A stretch of 64,000 bases of DNA from Streptomyces sp. DG2A-72 (GCF_030499575.1 NZ_JASTLC010000001.1:4488001-4552000), one strand, 5' to 3'; shown: positions 17,533 to 25,641, counted from the first letter of the stretch. The notes: generated by a model from the sequence alone, not told the origin. Made by a program: numbers and translations.

Positions 17533-17563
17533 GGGCCGGTCCCGGCGCGCCCGGGACCGGCCC
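17533..17563 (+). terminator. Strong GC hairpin between two small secreted genes
   Basis: GGGCCGGTCCCGG (17533-17545) pairs perfectly with CCGGGACCGGCCC (17551-17563) across a 5-nt loop. It may be a terminator, or an attenuator setting the ratio of the two secreted peptides. Confidence 0.75.
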
Positions 17564-17605
17564 CCTCGATCGATTCACCCTCTGCGAAAGGCCCCTGACT
17601 CCCCC

Positions 17606-17836
17606 ATGCGTGACAAGCTCAACCACCGCGCCCGCGCCGCCGTCGCCGTGTCCGCCACCGCACTGGTCTCCGCGGTCGCGCTCCTCGCCGCGCTGGCGCC
17701 CGAGGCCTCGGCGGCTCCCGCGCTGCCGCTGCCACTCCCGGTCGCCGGGGCAGGCGGCGAGCCTCTTCTCAACGTCGACGGACACGTCTTCGCCCAACCG
17801 CTGGTCAACAACCTCGACCTGTCCAAGCTGAAGTAG
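17606..17836 (+). CDS. Small secreted protein
   Basis: 76 residues, ATG 17606, with GCGAAAGG about 15 bases upstream. A signal peptide (MRDKLNHRARAAV, hydrophobic core, cleavage after EASA near residue 36) is followed by APALPLPLPVAG and LLNVDGHVFAQPLVNNLDLSKL. The mature peptide is about 40 residues without cysteines. Unknown function; the VDGHVFAQPLVNN segment looks structured. Its 3' end overlaps the coding end of the convergent UPF0114-IstB gene by 32 bp. Confidence 0.7.
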   Translation: MRDKLNHRARAAVAVSATALVSAVALLAALAPEASAAPALPLPLPVAGAGGEPLLNVDGHVFAQPLVNNLDLSKLK

Positions 17837-19034
17837 CCCGGCGCATCCGGTAGCTGTCCCCGTCCAGCCGCACGATCTCGGCGTGGTGGGCCAGCCGGTC
17901 CACCATCGCCGGGGCGGCCGGGCCGCCGAACACCTCGTCCCACCGCTCGAGAGGGCGGTCGCCGGTCACGATCAGCGACCCCCGCTCGTAGCGGTGCGCC
18001 ACCAGCTGGAAGAAGAGCCTGGACGTGTCCGCGTCGAACGGTACGTACCCGACCTCGTCGACGATCAGCACCGGGCAGGAATCCAGCTCGGCCAGTTCCT
18101 CCGCGAGCCGTCCCGCGGCCTGCGCTCCGGCCAGCCGTGCCGCCCATCCGGCGGCCGTGTCGAACAGCACCCGGTACCCGGACTCACAGGCACGCACCCC
18201 GAGCCCGACGGCCAGATGCGTCTTGCCGGTGCCGGGCGGCCCGACGAACACCACGTTCCCGCAGGTCCCGACGAAGTCCAGCTTGCCGAGCCGCGCCACC
18301 GTCTCCCGGTCGAAGACCCGGGGATGCTCGGCGTCGTACTCCTCCAGCAGCTTCCGCGCCGGGAACCCGGCGTCCCGGATCCGCTCCTCGGCCCCCGTCT
18401 CGACGGCGGGCGCCCCCGCCTGGCTCGGAATCGGGGCGGCGGCCCGCGCCGGCGCGGGCGGTTCGACCGCCCTGTGCTCATGGTCCCGGTGCCGGCCGGC
18501 CCGCTCGGCGTGCGCGGCCATCGGCCCCGACATGTACGCCAGGATCGCCGCCGAGACGATGAACGCCATATGGATCACCGTCCCCCACAGCAGCGAGTGC
18601 CGTGCGGTGTGGTGCACATCCACGAACATCTGCAGCAGATGGACGGAGGAGATGCCGACGATGGCGGTGGCCAGCTTGACCTTCAGCACGTTGGAGTTGA
18701 CGTGCGAGAGCCATTCCGGCTGGTCGCGGTGGCCCTGGAGGCCGATGCGCGAGACGAAGGTCTCGTAGCCGCCGACGATCACCATGATCAGCAGGTTGGC
18801 GATCATCACGACATCGACCAGCTTGAGCACGGCGAGCATGACGTACGTCTCGTTCGCCTGCCCGGTGATGCACCGGAGGATTAAGGTCCACAGCTCGTTG
18901 AAGAACTTGTAGACATAGACGCCCTGGGCGGCCACGAGGCCGAAGTAGAGCGGCGCCTGAAGCCAGCGAGTGGCGAACAGGGCGTAGCCCAGGGTGGTGG
19001 ACGGCGTGGACGGATCACGAGTGAGGAGCTGCAC
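17805..19034 (-). CDS. Fusion of UPF0114 membrane domain and IstB-like ATPase
   Basis: About 409 residues from GTG 19034 (VQLLTRDPS); the frame opens at GTG 19082 but has no better ribosome site. Residues about 15-170 match UPF0114/YqhA: FATRWLQAPLYFGL, KLVDVVMIANLLIMVIVGG, LATAIVGISSVHLLQMFVDV, HSLLWGTVIHMAFIVSAAIL, giving four membrane helices. After an Ala/Pro linker comes an IstB/DnaC-type AAA+ core: Walker A GPPGTGKTH (about residue 265), CESGYRVLFDTA, Walker B PVLIVDEVGY, sensor-like TGDRPLERWDEVFGG, and LAHHAEIVRLDGDSYRM. No transposase (istA) is nearby. The last 12 residues are read antisense to the neighbouring secreted gene. Confidence 0.8.
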   Translation of the reverse strand: MQLLTRDPSTPSTTLGYALFATRWLQAPLYFGLVAAQGVYVYKFFNELWTLILRCITGQANETYVMLAVLKLVDVVMIANLLIMVIVGGYETFVSRIGLQGHRDQPEWLSHVNSNVLKVKLATAIVGISSVHLLQMFVDVHHTARHSLLWGTVIHMAFIVSAAILAYMSGPMAAHAERAGRHRDHEHRAVEPPAPARAAAPIPSQAGAPAVETGAEERIRDAGFPARKLLEEYDAEHPRVFDRETVARLGKLDFVGTCGNVVFVGPPGTGKTHLAVGLGVRACESGYRVLFDTAAGWAARLAGAQAAGRLAEELAELDSCPVLIVDEVGYVPFDADTSRLFFQLVAHRYERGSLIVTGDRPLERWDEVFGGPAAPAMVDRLAHHAEIVRLDGDSYRMRRATSAWTGRGC

Positions 19035-19198
19035 GGTCGGCCATTCTTCGCATCCGCCGCCGTACAGGTGAAACCACACCACTCACAGGAATGAATAGAC
19101 ATCCAGTACGACCAGACACCCGCCCCGGCCCCGACCGGGAAACGATCAGGCACACTGGACGTTTGGCCGACCTCTGGCCTTAGGGAAGGAAGCCGCGC

Positions 19199-20842
19199 GT
19201 GAACGGTCCCCTCATCGTCCAGTCCGACAAGACGCTGCTCCTGGAAGTCGACCACGAGCTGGCCGACGAGTGCCGTCGGGCCATCGCGCCGTTCGCCGAG
19301 CTGGAGCGGGCTCCGGAGCACATCCACACCTACCGGGTGACGCCGCTCGGGCTGTGGAACGCGCGGGCGGCCGGGCATGACGCCGAGCAGGTCGTGGACG
19401 CGCTGGTGCAGTACAGCCGCTATCCCGTGCCGCACGCGCTGCTGGTCGACGTCGCCGAGACGATGGACCGCTACGGGCGGCTGACGCTGTCCAAGCACCC
19501 GGCGCACGGGCTGGTCCTGACGACCACCGACCGTCCGGTGCTTGAGGAGATCCTGCGCTCCAAGCGGGTCGCTCCGCTGGTCGGCAACCGGATCGACCCG
19601 GACACCGTGGCCGTGCATCCCTCCGAGCGCGGGCAGATCAAGCAGACGCTGCTGAAGCTGGGCTGGCCGGCCGAGGACCTGGCCGGGTACGTCGACGGTG
19701 AGGCTCACGCGATCGAGCTGGTCGAGGACGGGTGGGCGCTCAGGCCGTACCAGAAGCAGGCGGTGGAGAACTTCTGGCACGGCGGGAGCGGAGTCGTCGT
19801 ACTCCCCTGTGGTGCCGGGAAGACGCTGGTCGGCGCGGGGTCCATGGCCCAGGCGAAGTCCACCACGCTCATCCTCGTCACGAACACGGTCTCCGCCCGG
19901 CAGTGGAAGCACGAGCTGGTGAAGCGGACCTCGCTGACCGAGGACGAGATCGGCGAGTACAGCGGTACGAAGAAGGAGATCCGGCCGGTCACCATCGCGA
20001 CGTACCAGGTGCTGACGACCAGGCGGAAGGGCGTCTATCCGCATCTGGAGCTGTTCGACTCCCGGGACTGGGGGCTGATCCTCTACGACGAGGTGCATCT
20101 GCTGCCCGCGCCGGTCTTCAAGTTCACGGCGGATCTTCAGGCGCGGCGGCGGCTCGGGCTGACGGCGACGCTGGTGCGGGAGGACGGCCGTGAGTCGGAC
20201 GTGTTCTCGCTGATCGGGCCCAAGCGTTTCGACGCTCCCTGGAAGGAGATCGAGGCGCAGGGCTATATCGCGCCCGCCGACTGTGTCGAGGTCCGGGTCA
20301 ATCTCACCGACGCCGAGCGGCTGGCGTACGCGACCGCCGAGCAGGAGGAGAAGTACCGCTACTGCGCGACGACCGACACCAAGCGGAAGGTCACGGAGGC
20401 GCTGGTACGGCGGTTCGCCGGGCAGCAGATCCTGGTCATCGGCCAGTACATCGACCAGCTCGACGAACTGGGCGAGCACCTGAACGCCCCCGTCATCAAG
20501 GGCGAGACCTCCAACGCCCAGCGCGAGAAGCTCTTCGGCGCCTTCCGGGAGGGCGAGATCAGCGTGCTGGTCGTCTCGAAGGTCGCGAACTTCTCGATCG
20601 ACCTGCCGGAGGCGACGGTCGCCATCCAGGTGTCGGGGACCTTCGGGTCGCGGCAGGAGGAGGCGCAGCGGCTGGGGCGGGTGCTGCGGCCGAAGGCTGA
20701 CGGGCACCAGGCCCACTTCTACTCGGTGGTGGCGCGGGACACGATCGACCAGGACTTCGCCGCGCATCGGCAGCGGTTCCTGGCCGAGCAGGGATATGCG
20801 TACCGGATCGTGGACGCGGACGAGTTGCTCGCGGAGAGCTGA
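19199..20842 (+). CDS. XPB-type DNA repair helicase
   Basis: 547 residues from GTG 19199, with an excellent GGGAAGGAAG ribosome site. A superfamily 2 helicase with a substrate-recognition N-terminus (about 1-180), then the motor: LRPYQKQAVENFW, motif I PCGAGKT (near residue 203-209), Ia TNTVSARQWKHEL, DExH box DEVH in LILYDEVHLLPA, motif III LTATLVRED, and the second RecA lobe with VIGQYIDQL, VSKVANFSIDLP and EEAQRLGRVLRPK. It opens DNA at damage in an ATP-driven manner. The separate N-terminal-like protein is at 14600. Confidence 0.95.
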   Translation: MNGPLIVQSDKTLLLEVDHELADECRRAIAPFAELERAPEHIHTYRVTPLGLWNARAAGHDAEQVVDALVQYSRYPVPHALLVDVAETMDRYGRLTLSKHPAHGLVLTTTDRPVLEEILRSKRVAPLVGNRIDPDTVAVHPSERGQIKQTLLKLGWPAEDLAGYVDGEAHAIELVEDGWALRPYQKQAVENFWHGGSGVVVLPCGAGKTLVGAGSMAQAKSTTLILVTNTVSARQWKHELVKRTSLTEDEIGEYSGTKKEIRPVTIATYQVLTTRRKGVYPHLELFDSRDWGLILYDEVHLLPAPVFKFTADLQARRRLGLTATLVREDGRESDVFSLIGPKRFDAPWKEIEAQGYIAPADCVEVRVNLTDAERLAYATAEQEEKYRYCATTDTKRKVTEALVRRFAGQQILVIGQYIDQLDELGEHLNAPVIKGETSNAQREKLFGAFREGEISVLVVSKVANFSIDLPEATVAIQVSGTFGSRQEEAQRLGRVLRPKADGHQAHFYSVVARDTIDQDFAAHRQRFLAEQGYAYRIVDADELLAES

Positions 20843-20858
20843 GCCGGGCGGGTCAGGG

Positions 20859-21041
20859 TCACCTGCGGCGGACGCCGGCTTCCTCGCCGTACTCGCCGAG
20901 GATGATCACGTCGAAGGCGGCGCCCGCGTACACCTTGAGGGCACGCAGGGCCTCGCCGAGGCGGTGGCGGTGGTGGGTCGAGGTGATGGCGGTCGCGCCT
21001 GAGACGCGGCCGGGGGCTGGGGTGAAGGTTGCTGCGCTCAT
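20859..21041 (-). CDS. Small conserved hypothetical protein
   Basis: 60 residues from ATG 21041 (MSAATFTPAPGRVSG). Thr/His-rich N-terminus (ATAITSTHHRHRLGEAL), then a hydrophobic strand-helix (VYAGAAFDVIILGEYGEEAGVRRR). I recall near-identical small proteins in other Streptomyces, but no function. Convergent with the XPB gene (16-bp gap). Confidence 0.65.
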   Translation of the reverse strand: MSAATFTPAPGRVSGATAITSTHHRHRLGEALRALKVYAGAAFDVIILGEYGEEAGVRRR

Positions 21042-21164
21042 GTATCCATGGTGGCTCTCCGGCCATGGGGAGGGCATCGGTCTGCGGGGCGAACCCGTGT
21101 CGTCCGTTGGTACACCTGAAGGGCTAGCCATGCCCCTTAGGGCGGAGAGGGCCGTCCCCTAGGG

Positions 21165-21233
21165 GATGACGCGACGCACGGGGACGGGATGACGCAACGC
21201 ACGGGAACGGCATGACGCAACGCACGGGAACCC
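21165..21233 (+). repeat. Three tandem 23-bp repeats
   Basis: Units at 21165-21187, 21188-21210 and 21211-21233, each close to GATGACGCAACGCACGGGAA followed by CGG. They differ at two to five positions. They lie between divergent starts (20859-21041 and 21324), about 90 bp before the helicase gene. A palindromic CCCCTAGGGG sits just before unit 1. Confidence 0.85.
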
Positions 21234-21323
21234 GGCGGCTCGTGGCACGGAAAAACCGTTGGCATCCAGCTCCGGCGGCGACCTAGAATCTCCGCTCTTG
21301 TCTGGATCCAACGGAGGCACCCC

Positions 21324-23363
21324 TTGTCCACGCCGTCGTCCGACGATCCCCTCTCCCGAGAGCGCTCCCATCTCGCCTCCTCCCGTGCCGCCCTGCGCGC
21401 CATGCGCGAGGACGTCGAGTCCCTCGACATCAGCGACGTCACCGCGAACTGGGTCAACGCCGAAGTCCTCGCCCATCAGATCGACGAGCGGATCAAGGCC
21501 CTCGCCGACCTCAGCGGCACCCCGCTCTTCTTCGGCCGGCTCGACTACCTGCACGCACCGGGCGCGGACCAGGCGGAGGGTGCGGAGGGCGAGCGCTTCT
21601 ACATCGGGCGGCGGCATGTGCACGACCACGACGGCGACCCGATGGTGATCGACTGGCGTGCGCCGGTGTCCCAGCCCTTCTACCGGGCCTCGAAGAAGGC
21701 CCCGATGGACGTCGCGCTGCGCCGCCGCTTCGGGTACACGGGCGGCGACCTGACGGCATACGAGGACGAACACCTCTGCGACCCGTCGGAGGCCGCGCGG
21801 ACGAGCAAGTTGCTCCAGCAGGAGATCGAGCGCCCGCGCGTCGGCCCGATGCGGGACATCGTGGCGACGATCCAGCCGGAGCAGGACGAGATCGTACGCA
21901 GCGGGCTGGGCGGGACCGTGTGTGTGCAGGGAGGCCCCGGGACCGGGAAGACAGCCGTGGGCCTGCACCGGGTCGCGTATCTGCTGTACGCCCACCGTGA
22001 GCGGCTCGCCCGCACCGGCACGCTCGTCATCGGGCCGAACAAGTCCTTCCTGCACTACATCGAGCAAGTGCTCCCCGCGCTGGGCGAGTTGGCGGTCCGG
22101 CAGGCGACGGTCGACGACCTCGTGGCGCACGTCGAGGTGCGGGGCACGGACGACGCGGCGGCTGCGGTGATCAAGGGGGACGCGCGGATGGCGGAGGTGC
22201 TGCGGCGTGCCGTCCGCTCCCATGTGACCATGCCGACCGATCCGGTCGTCGTCGTGCGCGGCTCGCGTCGCTGGCGGGTCCCGGCGTACGAACTCGAAGG
22301 AATCGTCCGGGAGTTGCTCGACCGCGACATCCGGTACGGCGCCGCCCGCGAGGCCCTGCCGCAGCGGATCGCGCACGCGGTGCTGGTGCAGATGGAACGT
22401 GCCGGCGAGGCGCCGGACGACCGGGTGCAGGACGCCGTCGCCCGCAACACCGCGGTGAAGGCGGCGGTGAAGGCGATCTGGCCGCTGGTCGACCCGGCGA
22501 AGCTCGTGCTGCGGCTGCTGACGGACGCGGACTTTCTCGCCGTACACGCGAAGGGGGTCCTCAGCGAGGACGAGCAGAAGAGGGTCCTGTGGGCGAAGCC
22601 GGTGCGGTCGGTGAAGGCCGCCAAGTGGTCTGCGGCGGATGCCGTGTTGATCGACGAGGCGACGGATCTGGTGCAGCGTACGCACTCGCTGGGGCATGTG
22701 GTTCTCGATGAGGCGCAGGATCTCTCGCCCATGCAGTACCGCGCGGTCGGCCGGCGGTGCAGCACGGGCTCCGCGACCGTCCTCGGCGATCTGGCGCAGG
22801 GTACGACGCCCTGGGCCACGCGGAGTTGGGACGAGGCGCTGGCCCACCTCGGGAAGACGGATGCCGTGGTCGAGGAGTTGACGGCCGGTTTCCGTGTGCC
22901 GACGGATGTGATCACGTATGCGTCCCGGCTGCTGCCGCATATTGCGCCGGGGCTGACGCCGGTGGCGTCGGTGCGGGAGAACCCGGGGTTCTTTGAGGTC
23001 CGTGAGGTGCCCGACGCGGGTGAAGTGGTGGCCGCGTGTGGGGAGTTGCTGCGGAACGAGGGGTCTACGGGGCTGATCGCTGCGGATGCGCGGATTCCGG
23101 CGCTGACGGAGGCGTTGGTGGCGGCGGGGATCGGTTTTCTCGACCCCGGTGAGGAGACGACGCAGGAGACTCGGCTGACGCTGGTTCCGGCGTCTCTCGC
23201 GAAGGGGCTGGAGTACGACTATGTGGTGCTCGACGAGCCCCAGGCGGTTGTTGATGGGGAGCCGGATGAGCGGACGGGGTTGCGGCGGTTGTATGTGGCA
23301 CTGACTCGGGCGGTTTCGGGGTTGATCGTGACTCATGCGGCCGCGTTGCCGGCGCAGCTGTGA
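21324..23363 (+). CDS. HelD/HelR-family RNA polymerase-associated helicase-like ATPase
   Basis: 679 residues from TTG 21324, with GGAGG correctly spaced. A UvrD/Rep-like ATPase of the HelD class, not a DNA-repair UvrD. It has an N-terminal coiled-coil arm (about 1-60), the IDWRAPVSQPFY motif typical of HelD-type proteins, Walker A GGPGTGKT (about 204-211), a large insertion, Walker B HVVLDEAQDLS, GDLAQGTTPW, and the 1B/2B end AKGLEYDYVVLDEP with LYVALTRAV. Such proteins release stalled or drug-bound RNA polymerase; HelR members protect it from rifamycins. Which subgroup this is cannot be settled by eye. Confidence 0.85.
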   Translation: MSTPSSDDPLSRERSHLASSRAALRAMREDVESLDISDVTANWVNAEVLAHQIDERIKALADLSGTPLFFGRLDYLHAPGADQAEGAEGERFYIGRRHVHDHDGDPMVIDWRAPVSQPFYRASKKAPMDVALRRRFGYTGGDLTAYEDEHLCDPSEAARTSKLLQQEIERPRVGPMRDIVATIQPEQDEIVRSGLGGTVCVQGGPGTGKTAVGLHRVAYLLYAHRERLARTGTLVIGPNKSFLHYIEQVLPALGELAVRQATVDDLVAHVEVRGTDDAAAAVIKGDARMAEVLRRAVRSHVTMPTDPVVVVRGSRRWRVPAYELEGIVRELLDRDIRYGAAREALPQRIAHAVLVQMERAGEAPDDRVQDAVARNTAVKAAVKAIWPLVDPAKLVLRLLTDADFLAVHAKGVLSEDEQKRVLWAKPVRSVKAAKWSAADAVLIDEATDLVQRTHSLGHVVLDEAQDLSPMQYRAVGRRCSTGSATVLGDLAQGTTPWATRSWDEALAHLGKTDAVVEELTAGFRVPTDVITYASRLLPHIAPGLTPVASVRENPGFFEVREVPDAGEVVAACGELLRNEGSTGLIAADARIPALTEALVAAGIGFLDPGEETTQETRLTLVPASLAKGLEYDYVVLDEPQAVVDGEPDERTGLRRLYVALTRAVSGLIVTHAAALPAQL

Positions 23364-23390
23364 TTGCCGCTTGAGGTTGCGTGGCGGGTG

Positions 23391-23464
23391 CGGGCTGGTG
23401 GGGGCTGGTCGCGCCCGCGCGGCGGTAGCCGCAAATCCAATACAGCCCCGCGCCCCTAGGGAGT
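23391..23464 (-). repeat. Dispersed intergenic hairpin repeat, copy D
   Basis: GGGGGCTGGTCGCGCCCGCG, then CGGTAGCCGCAAATCC, AATACAGCCCCGCG and CGCCCCTAGGG. Same order as copy A. It lies between the convergent helicase and cutC genes. Confidence 0.7.
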
Positions 23465-23469
23465 TCCAG

Positions 23470-24162
23470 TCAGCCTTGGTCCAAGACCCGACGCCACTCC
23501 TCTACCGCGTCCGCCGACACTGGGGACGTCCAACCCTCCGGCCTCGCTGCCCCTCCGATATGGAAGGCATCGACACCTGCGGCTCGCAGCATCGGCACAT
23601 GATCCAGCCGCAGCCCTCCCCCCACCAGGATCTGCTGCTCATACCCCGGCTCCCCCCGCCGCCCCGCCTCCGCAAGCAGCGTCGAGAGCCCGTCGTCCAC
23701 CCCGTCCGCCGATCCGGCCGTCAGGTAGGTGTCCAGTCCGGGCAGGTCGGCGGCCTGTTTGCGTAGGGCGTCCCGGTCCGCCGCGTGGTCGATGGCGCGG
23801 TGGAAGGTCCATCGGCAGCCGTCCAGTTCGCCCACGACTCGCTTCACCGCGTCCAGGTCGACGTTTCCATGGGTGTCCAGGAATCCGAGCACGAACTGGT
23901 CGGCTCCCGCGCCGCGCAGCTCCCGCGCCGCCTCCGCCAAGCGCTCGACATCCCGCGCCGCGAATCCGTCCGCGAGCCGCAGCATCACGCGCAGGTCGAT
24001 GTCGACGGCGGCGCGGATCGCGGTGAAGGTCGTGGTCGGCGGGGTGAGGCCGTCCGCTGCCATGTCGGTGACCAGTTCGAGGCGATCCGCGCCGCCGGCC
24101 TGGGCGGCGAGGGCGTCCTCTGCGTCGAGGGCGATCACCTCCAGAACTGCACGCTTGCTCAT
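23470..24162 (-). CDS. cutC: CutC family protein
   Basis: 230 residues, ATG 24162. TIM-barrel CutC protein: LEVIALDAEDALAAQAGGADRLEL, LTPPTTTF, VMLRLADGF, ADQFVLGFLDTHGNVD, the conserved WTFHRAID, LDTYLTAGSADGV, QQILVGGGLRLD and the final IGGAARP. Originally linked to copper homeostasis, but its biochemical role is unsettled; some bacteria carry it with N-acetylglucosamine genes. Here a DasR-type site sits 34 bp before the start, identical in its 12-bp core to the site at the nagK promoter. Confidence 0.92.
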   Translation of the reverse strand: MSKRAVLEVIALDAEDALAAQAGGADRLELVTDMAADGLTPPTTTFTAIRAAVDIDLRVMLRLADGFAARDVERLAEAARELRGAGADQFVLGFLDTHGNVDLDAVKRVVGELDGCRWTFHRAIDHAADRDALRKQAADLPGLDTYLTAGSADGVDDGLSTLLAEAGRRGEPGYEQQILVGGGLRLDHVPMLRAAGVDAFHIGGAARPEGWTSPVSADAVEEWRRVLDQG

Positions 24163-24195
24163 GGGACCCCATTCCTCGACGGCTCGGGACGACTA

Positions 24196-24211
24196 GGAGG
24201 TCTAGTCCAAT
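24196..24211. promoter_or_regulatory. DasR-type operator (dre-like) before cutC
   Basis: The core AGGTCTAGTCCA (24198-24209) is the exact reverse complement of TGGACTAGACCT at 54825-54836 in the nagK promoter. It differs at two positions from the DasR core TGGTCTAGACCA. The position, about 36 bp upstream of the cutC start, fits an operator. Confidence 0.5.
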
Positions 24212-24254
24212 GCCAGCCTACGCCGGGAAGGACGAGGTCGCGAGAAGATCGCCG

Positions 24255-24920
24255 TCAGCCGAAGATGTTGAGCTCGGCCTCCTTCACGCCCGCCAGCTCG
24301 TACGGCGCCCCTGCCGTCGTACGCCCCGAGTACAGCCGTACGAGCGTGGCGGCGTCCCCGATGAACCGTGCGGGTGTCCGCGTCCCCGACACATCGCCCA
24401 GCCGCACCGGTTCGTCGACGTCGTCGAGGTCGGCGTGCAACGGCACATGGCCCCGATCACGGGTCACCGCGGCCAGCAGCGTGAGCGCATACGGCAGGCC
24501 GGCTCCGGCGTAGGCTCCGGGCTCGCCCCACGCCTCGCGTACGTCCCCGGCGTGCACCCACTCGCCGAGCGCGACCCCGTCGAAGACGCCGCCCGCCGCG
24601 GCGATCACGGGGCCCGCGTCGGTCATCCCGCGCTCCAGTTCGTCGACGACGCGCGCGTTCGTCCAGTCGGCGCGCTGGGCGATGTCCCGGTCGTTGGCCT
24701 CGGGCGAGAACACGTCCTTCTCGAACCTGCTCTCCACGACCCGCAGCAACGCGGCGGAACAGTGGGCCAGCACGTCCCGCACGGTCCAGCCAGGGCAGGC
24801 GCCGACGGGCGTGGCGAAATCCGTGTCCGGTCGCTCCCGCAACAGCGGAATCAGCGCGTCGCGCTCGATGGTCAGCAGCCGTCCGGGCAGTTCGGGGTCA
24901 CGTACCTCAGCAGAAGTCAT
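24255..24920 (-). CDS. Maleylpyruvate isomerase N-terminal-type (DinB-like) protein
   Basis: 221 residues, ATG 24920. A mycothiol-dependent maleylpyruvate-isomerase-type four-helix bundle: PVGACPGWTVRDVLAHCSAALLR with the metal-ligand His, and GVALGEWVHAGDVREAWGEP with the second metal region. The C-terminal half (RDRGHVPLHADLDD, TPARFIGDAATLVRLYSGR) is the small alpha/beta domain of the TIGR03083/TIGR03086 group. It probably uses mycothiol on an unknown substrate. Divergent from the HD gene at 24969 with only a 48-bp gap. Confidence 0.85.
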   Translation of the reverse strand: MTSAEVRDPELPGRLLTIERDALIPLLRERPDTDFATPVGACPGWTVRDVLAHCSAALLRVVESRFEKDVFSPEANDRDIAQRADWTNARVVDELERGMTDAGPVIAAAGGVFDGVALGEWVHAGDVREAWGEPGAYAGAGLPYALTLLAAVTRDRGHVPLHADLDDVDEPVRLGDVSGTRTPARFIGDAATLVRLYSGRTTAGAPYELAGVKEAELNIFG

Positions 24921-24968
24921 GCGTCCCACGCTAGGGCGCGTGGCCCACGTCACGGGAGAATGGCGCAC

Positions 24969-25631
24969 ATGCCCGACCTCGAAGCCCTCGCCGCCCGCTT
25001 CACCGACGCCCTGCGAGCGGCCCGCGCCCCGGTGGACTCGCCCGACCCGGCGCCGTACGCCGACGATCTGCTCACCCGCTGGCAGGAACCCCAGCGCCGC
25101 TATCACACGCTGACGCACCTCACCGCGGTCCTCGACCACATCGACGTGCTGGAGAAGCACGCGTTGGACCTGGACGTCGTACGCCTGGCCGCGTGGTTCC
25201 ACGACGCGGTGTACCTGCCCGAGCGCTCCGAGAACGAGGAGCGGTCGGCCCGGCTCGCCGAGCGGGCGCTGCCCGAGGCCGGTCTGTCCACCGCGAAGAC
25301 CGCGGAGGTCGCCCGGCTGGTCCGGCTCACCGTCACCCACGCCCCGGCCGGCGACGACCGCGACGGGCAGGTGCTGTGCGACGCGGACCTGGCGATCCTC
25401 GCGTCGCCGCCGTCGGCGTACGCCGCCTACACCGCGGCCGTCCGCGAGGAGTACCACTTTGTCCCCAATGACGCCTTCCGCGAGGGCCGTTCAGCAGTCC
25501 TCCGCCAGCTCCTCGACCTGCCCCGCCTGTTCCACACACCGCATGGCGAGAGGGAGTGGGAGGCGACGGCGCGCTACAACCTGCGGTCGGAGCTGGAAAT
25601 GCTGTCGATCGGCCGGCCTCCATCCGCTTAG
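24969..25631 (+). CDS. HD-domain metal-dependent phosphohydrolase-like protein
   Basis: 220 residues from ATG 24969 (MPDLEALAARF); GGGAGA suits this better than the ATG at 24960. The HD signature is present: RRYHTLTHL (first His), RLAAWFHDAVYLP (HD pair) and VLCDADLAILASPP (late Asp). The order H...HD...D is that of predicted metal-dependent HD phosphohydrolases. EEYHFVPNDAFREGRSAVL and LFHTPHGEREWEATARYNL belong to the family C-terminus. Substrate not known. Confidence 0.88.
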   Translation: MPDLEALAARFTDALRAARAPVDSPDPAPYADDLLTRWQEPQRRYHTLTHLTAVLDHIDVLEKHALDLDVVRLAAWFHDAVYLPERSENEERSARLAERALPEAGLSTAKTAEVARLVRLTVTHAPAGDDRDGQVLCDADLAILASPPSAYAAYTAAVREEYHFVPNDAFREGRSAVLRQLLDLPRLFHTPHGEREWEATARYNLRSELEMLSIGRPPSA

Positions 25632-25641
25632 CCTGCACGGC

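Noticed and set aside
18881..20767. 628-codon minus-strand frame opposite the XPB helicase
   Set aside because: Shadow frame; the plus strand has all SF2 helicase motifs and an ideal ribosome site.
21165..21233. Possible CRISPR array
   Set aside because: The 23-bp units abut directly without spacers and there are only three; no cas genes nearby. The 26-bp array at 62744 fails for the same reasons.
21159..23336. 725-codon minus-strand frame opposite the HelD/HelR-like gene
   Set aside because: Arg/His/Pro-biased shadow frame; the plus strand shows Walker A, DEAQD and a good start.
24210..24960. Extension of the HD-domain gene upstream to 24210
   Set aside because: The upstream part is antisense to the maleylpyruvate-isomerase-like gene; the good ribosome site is before ATG 24969.
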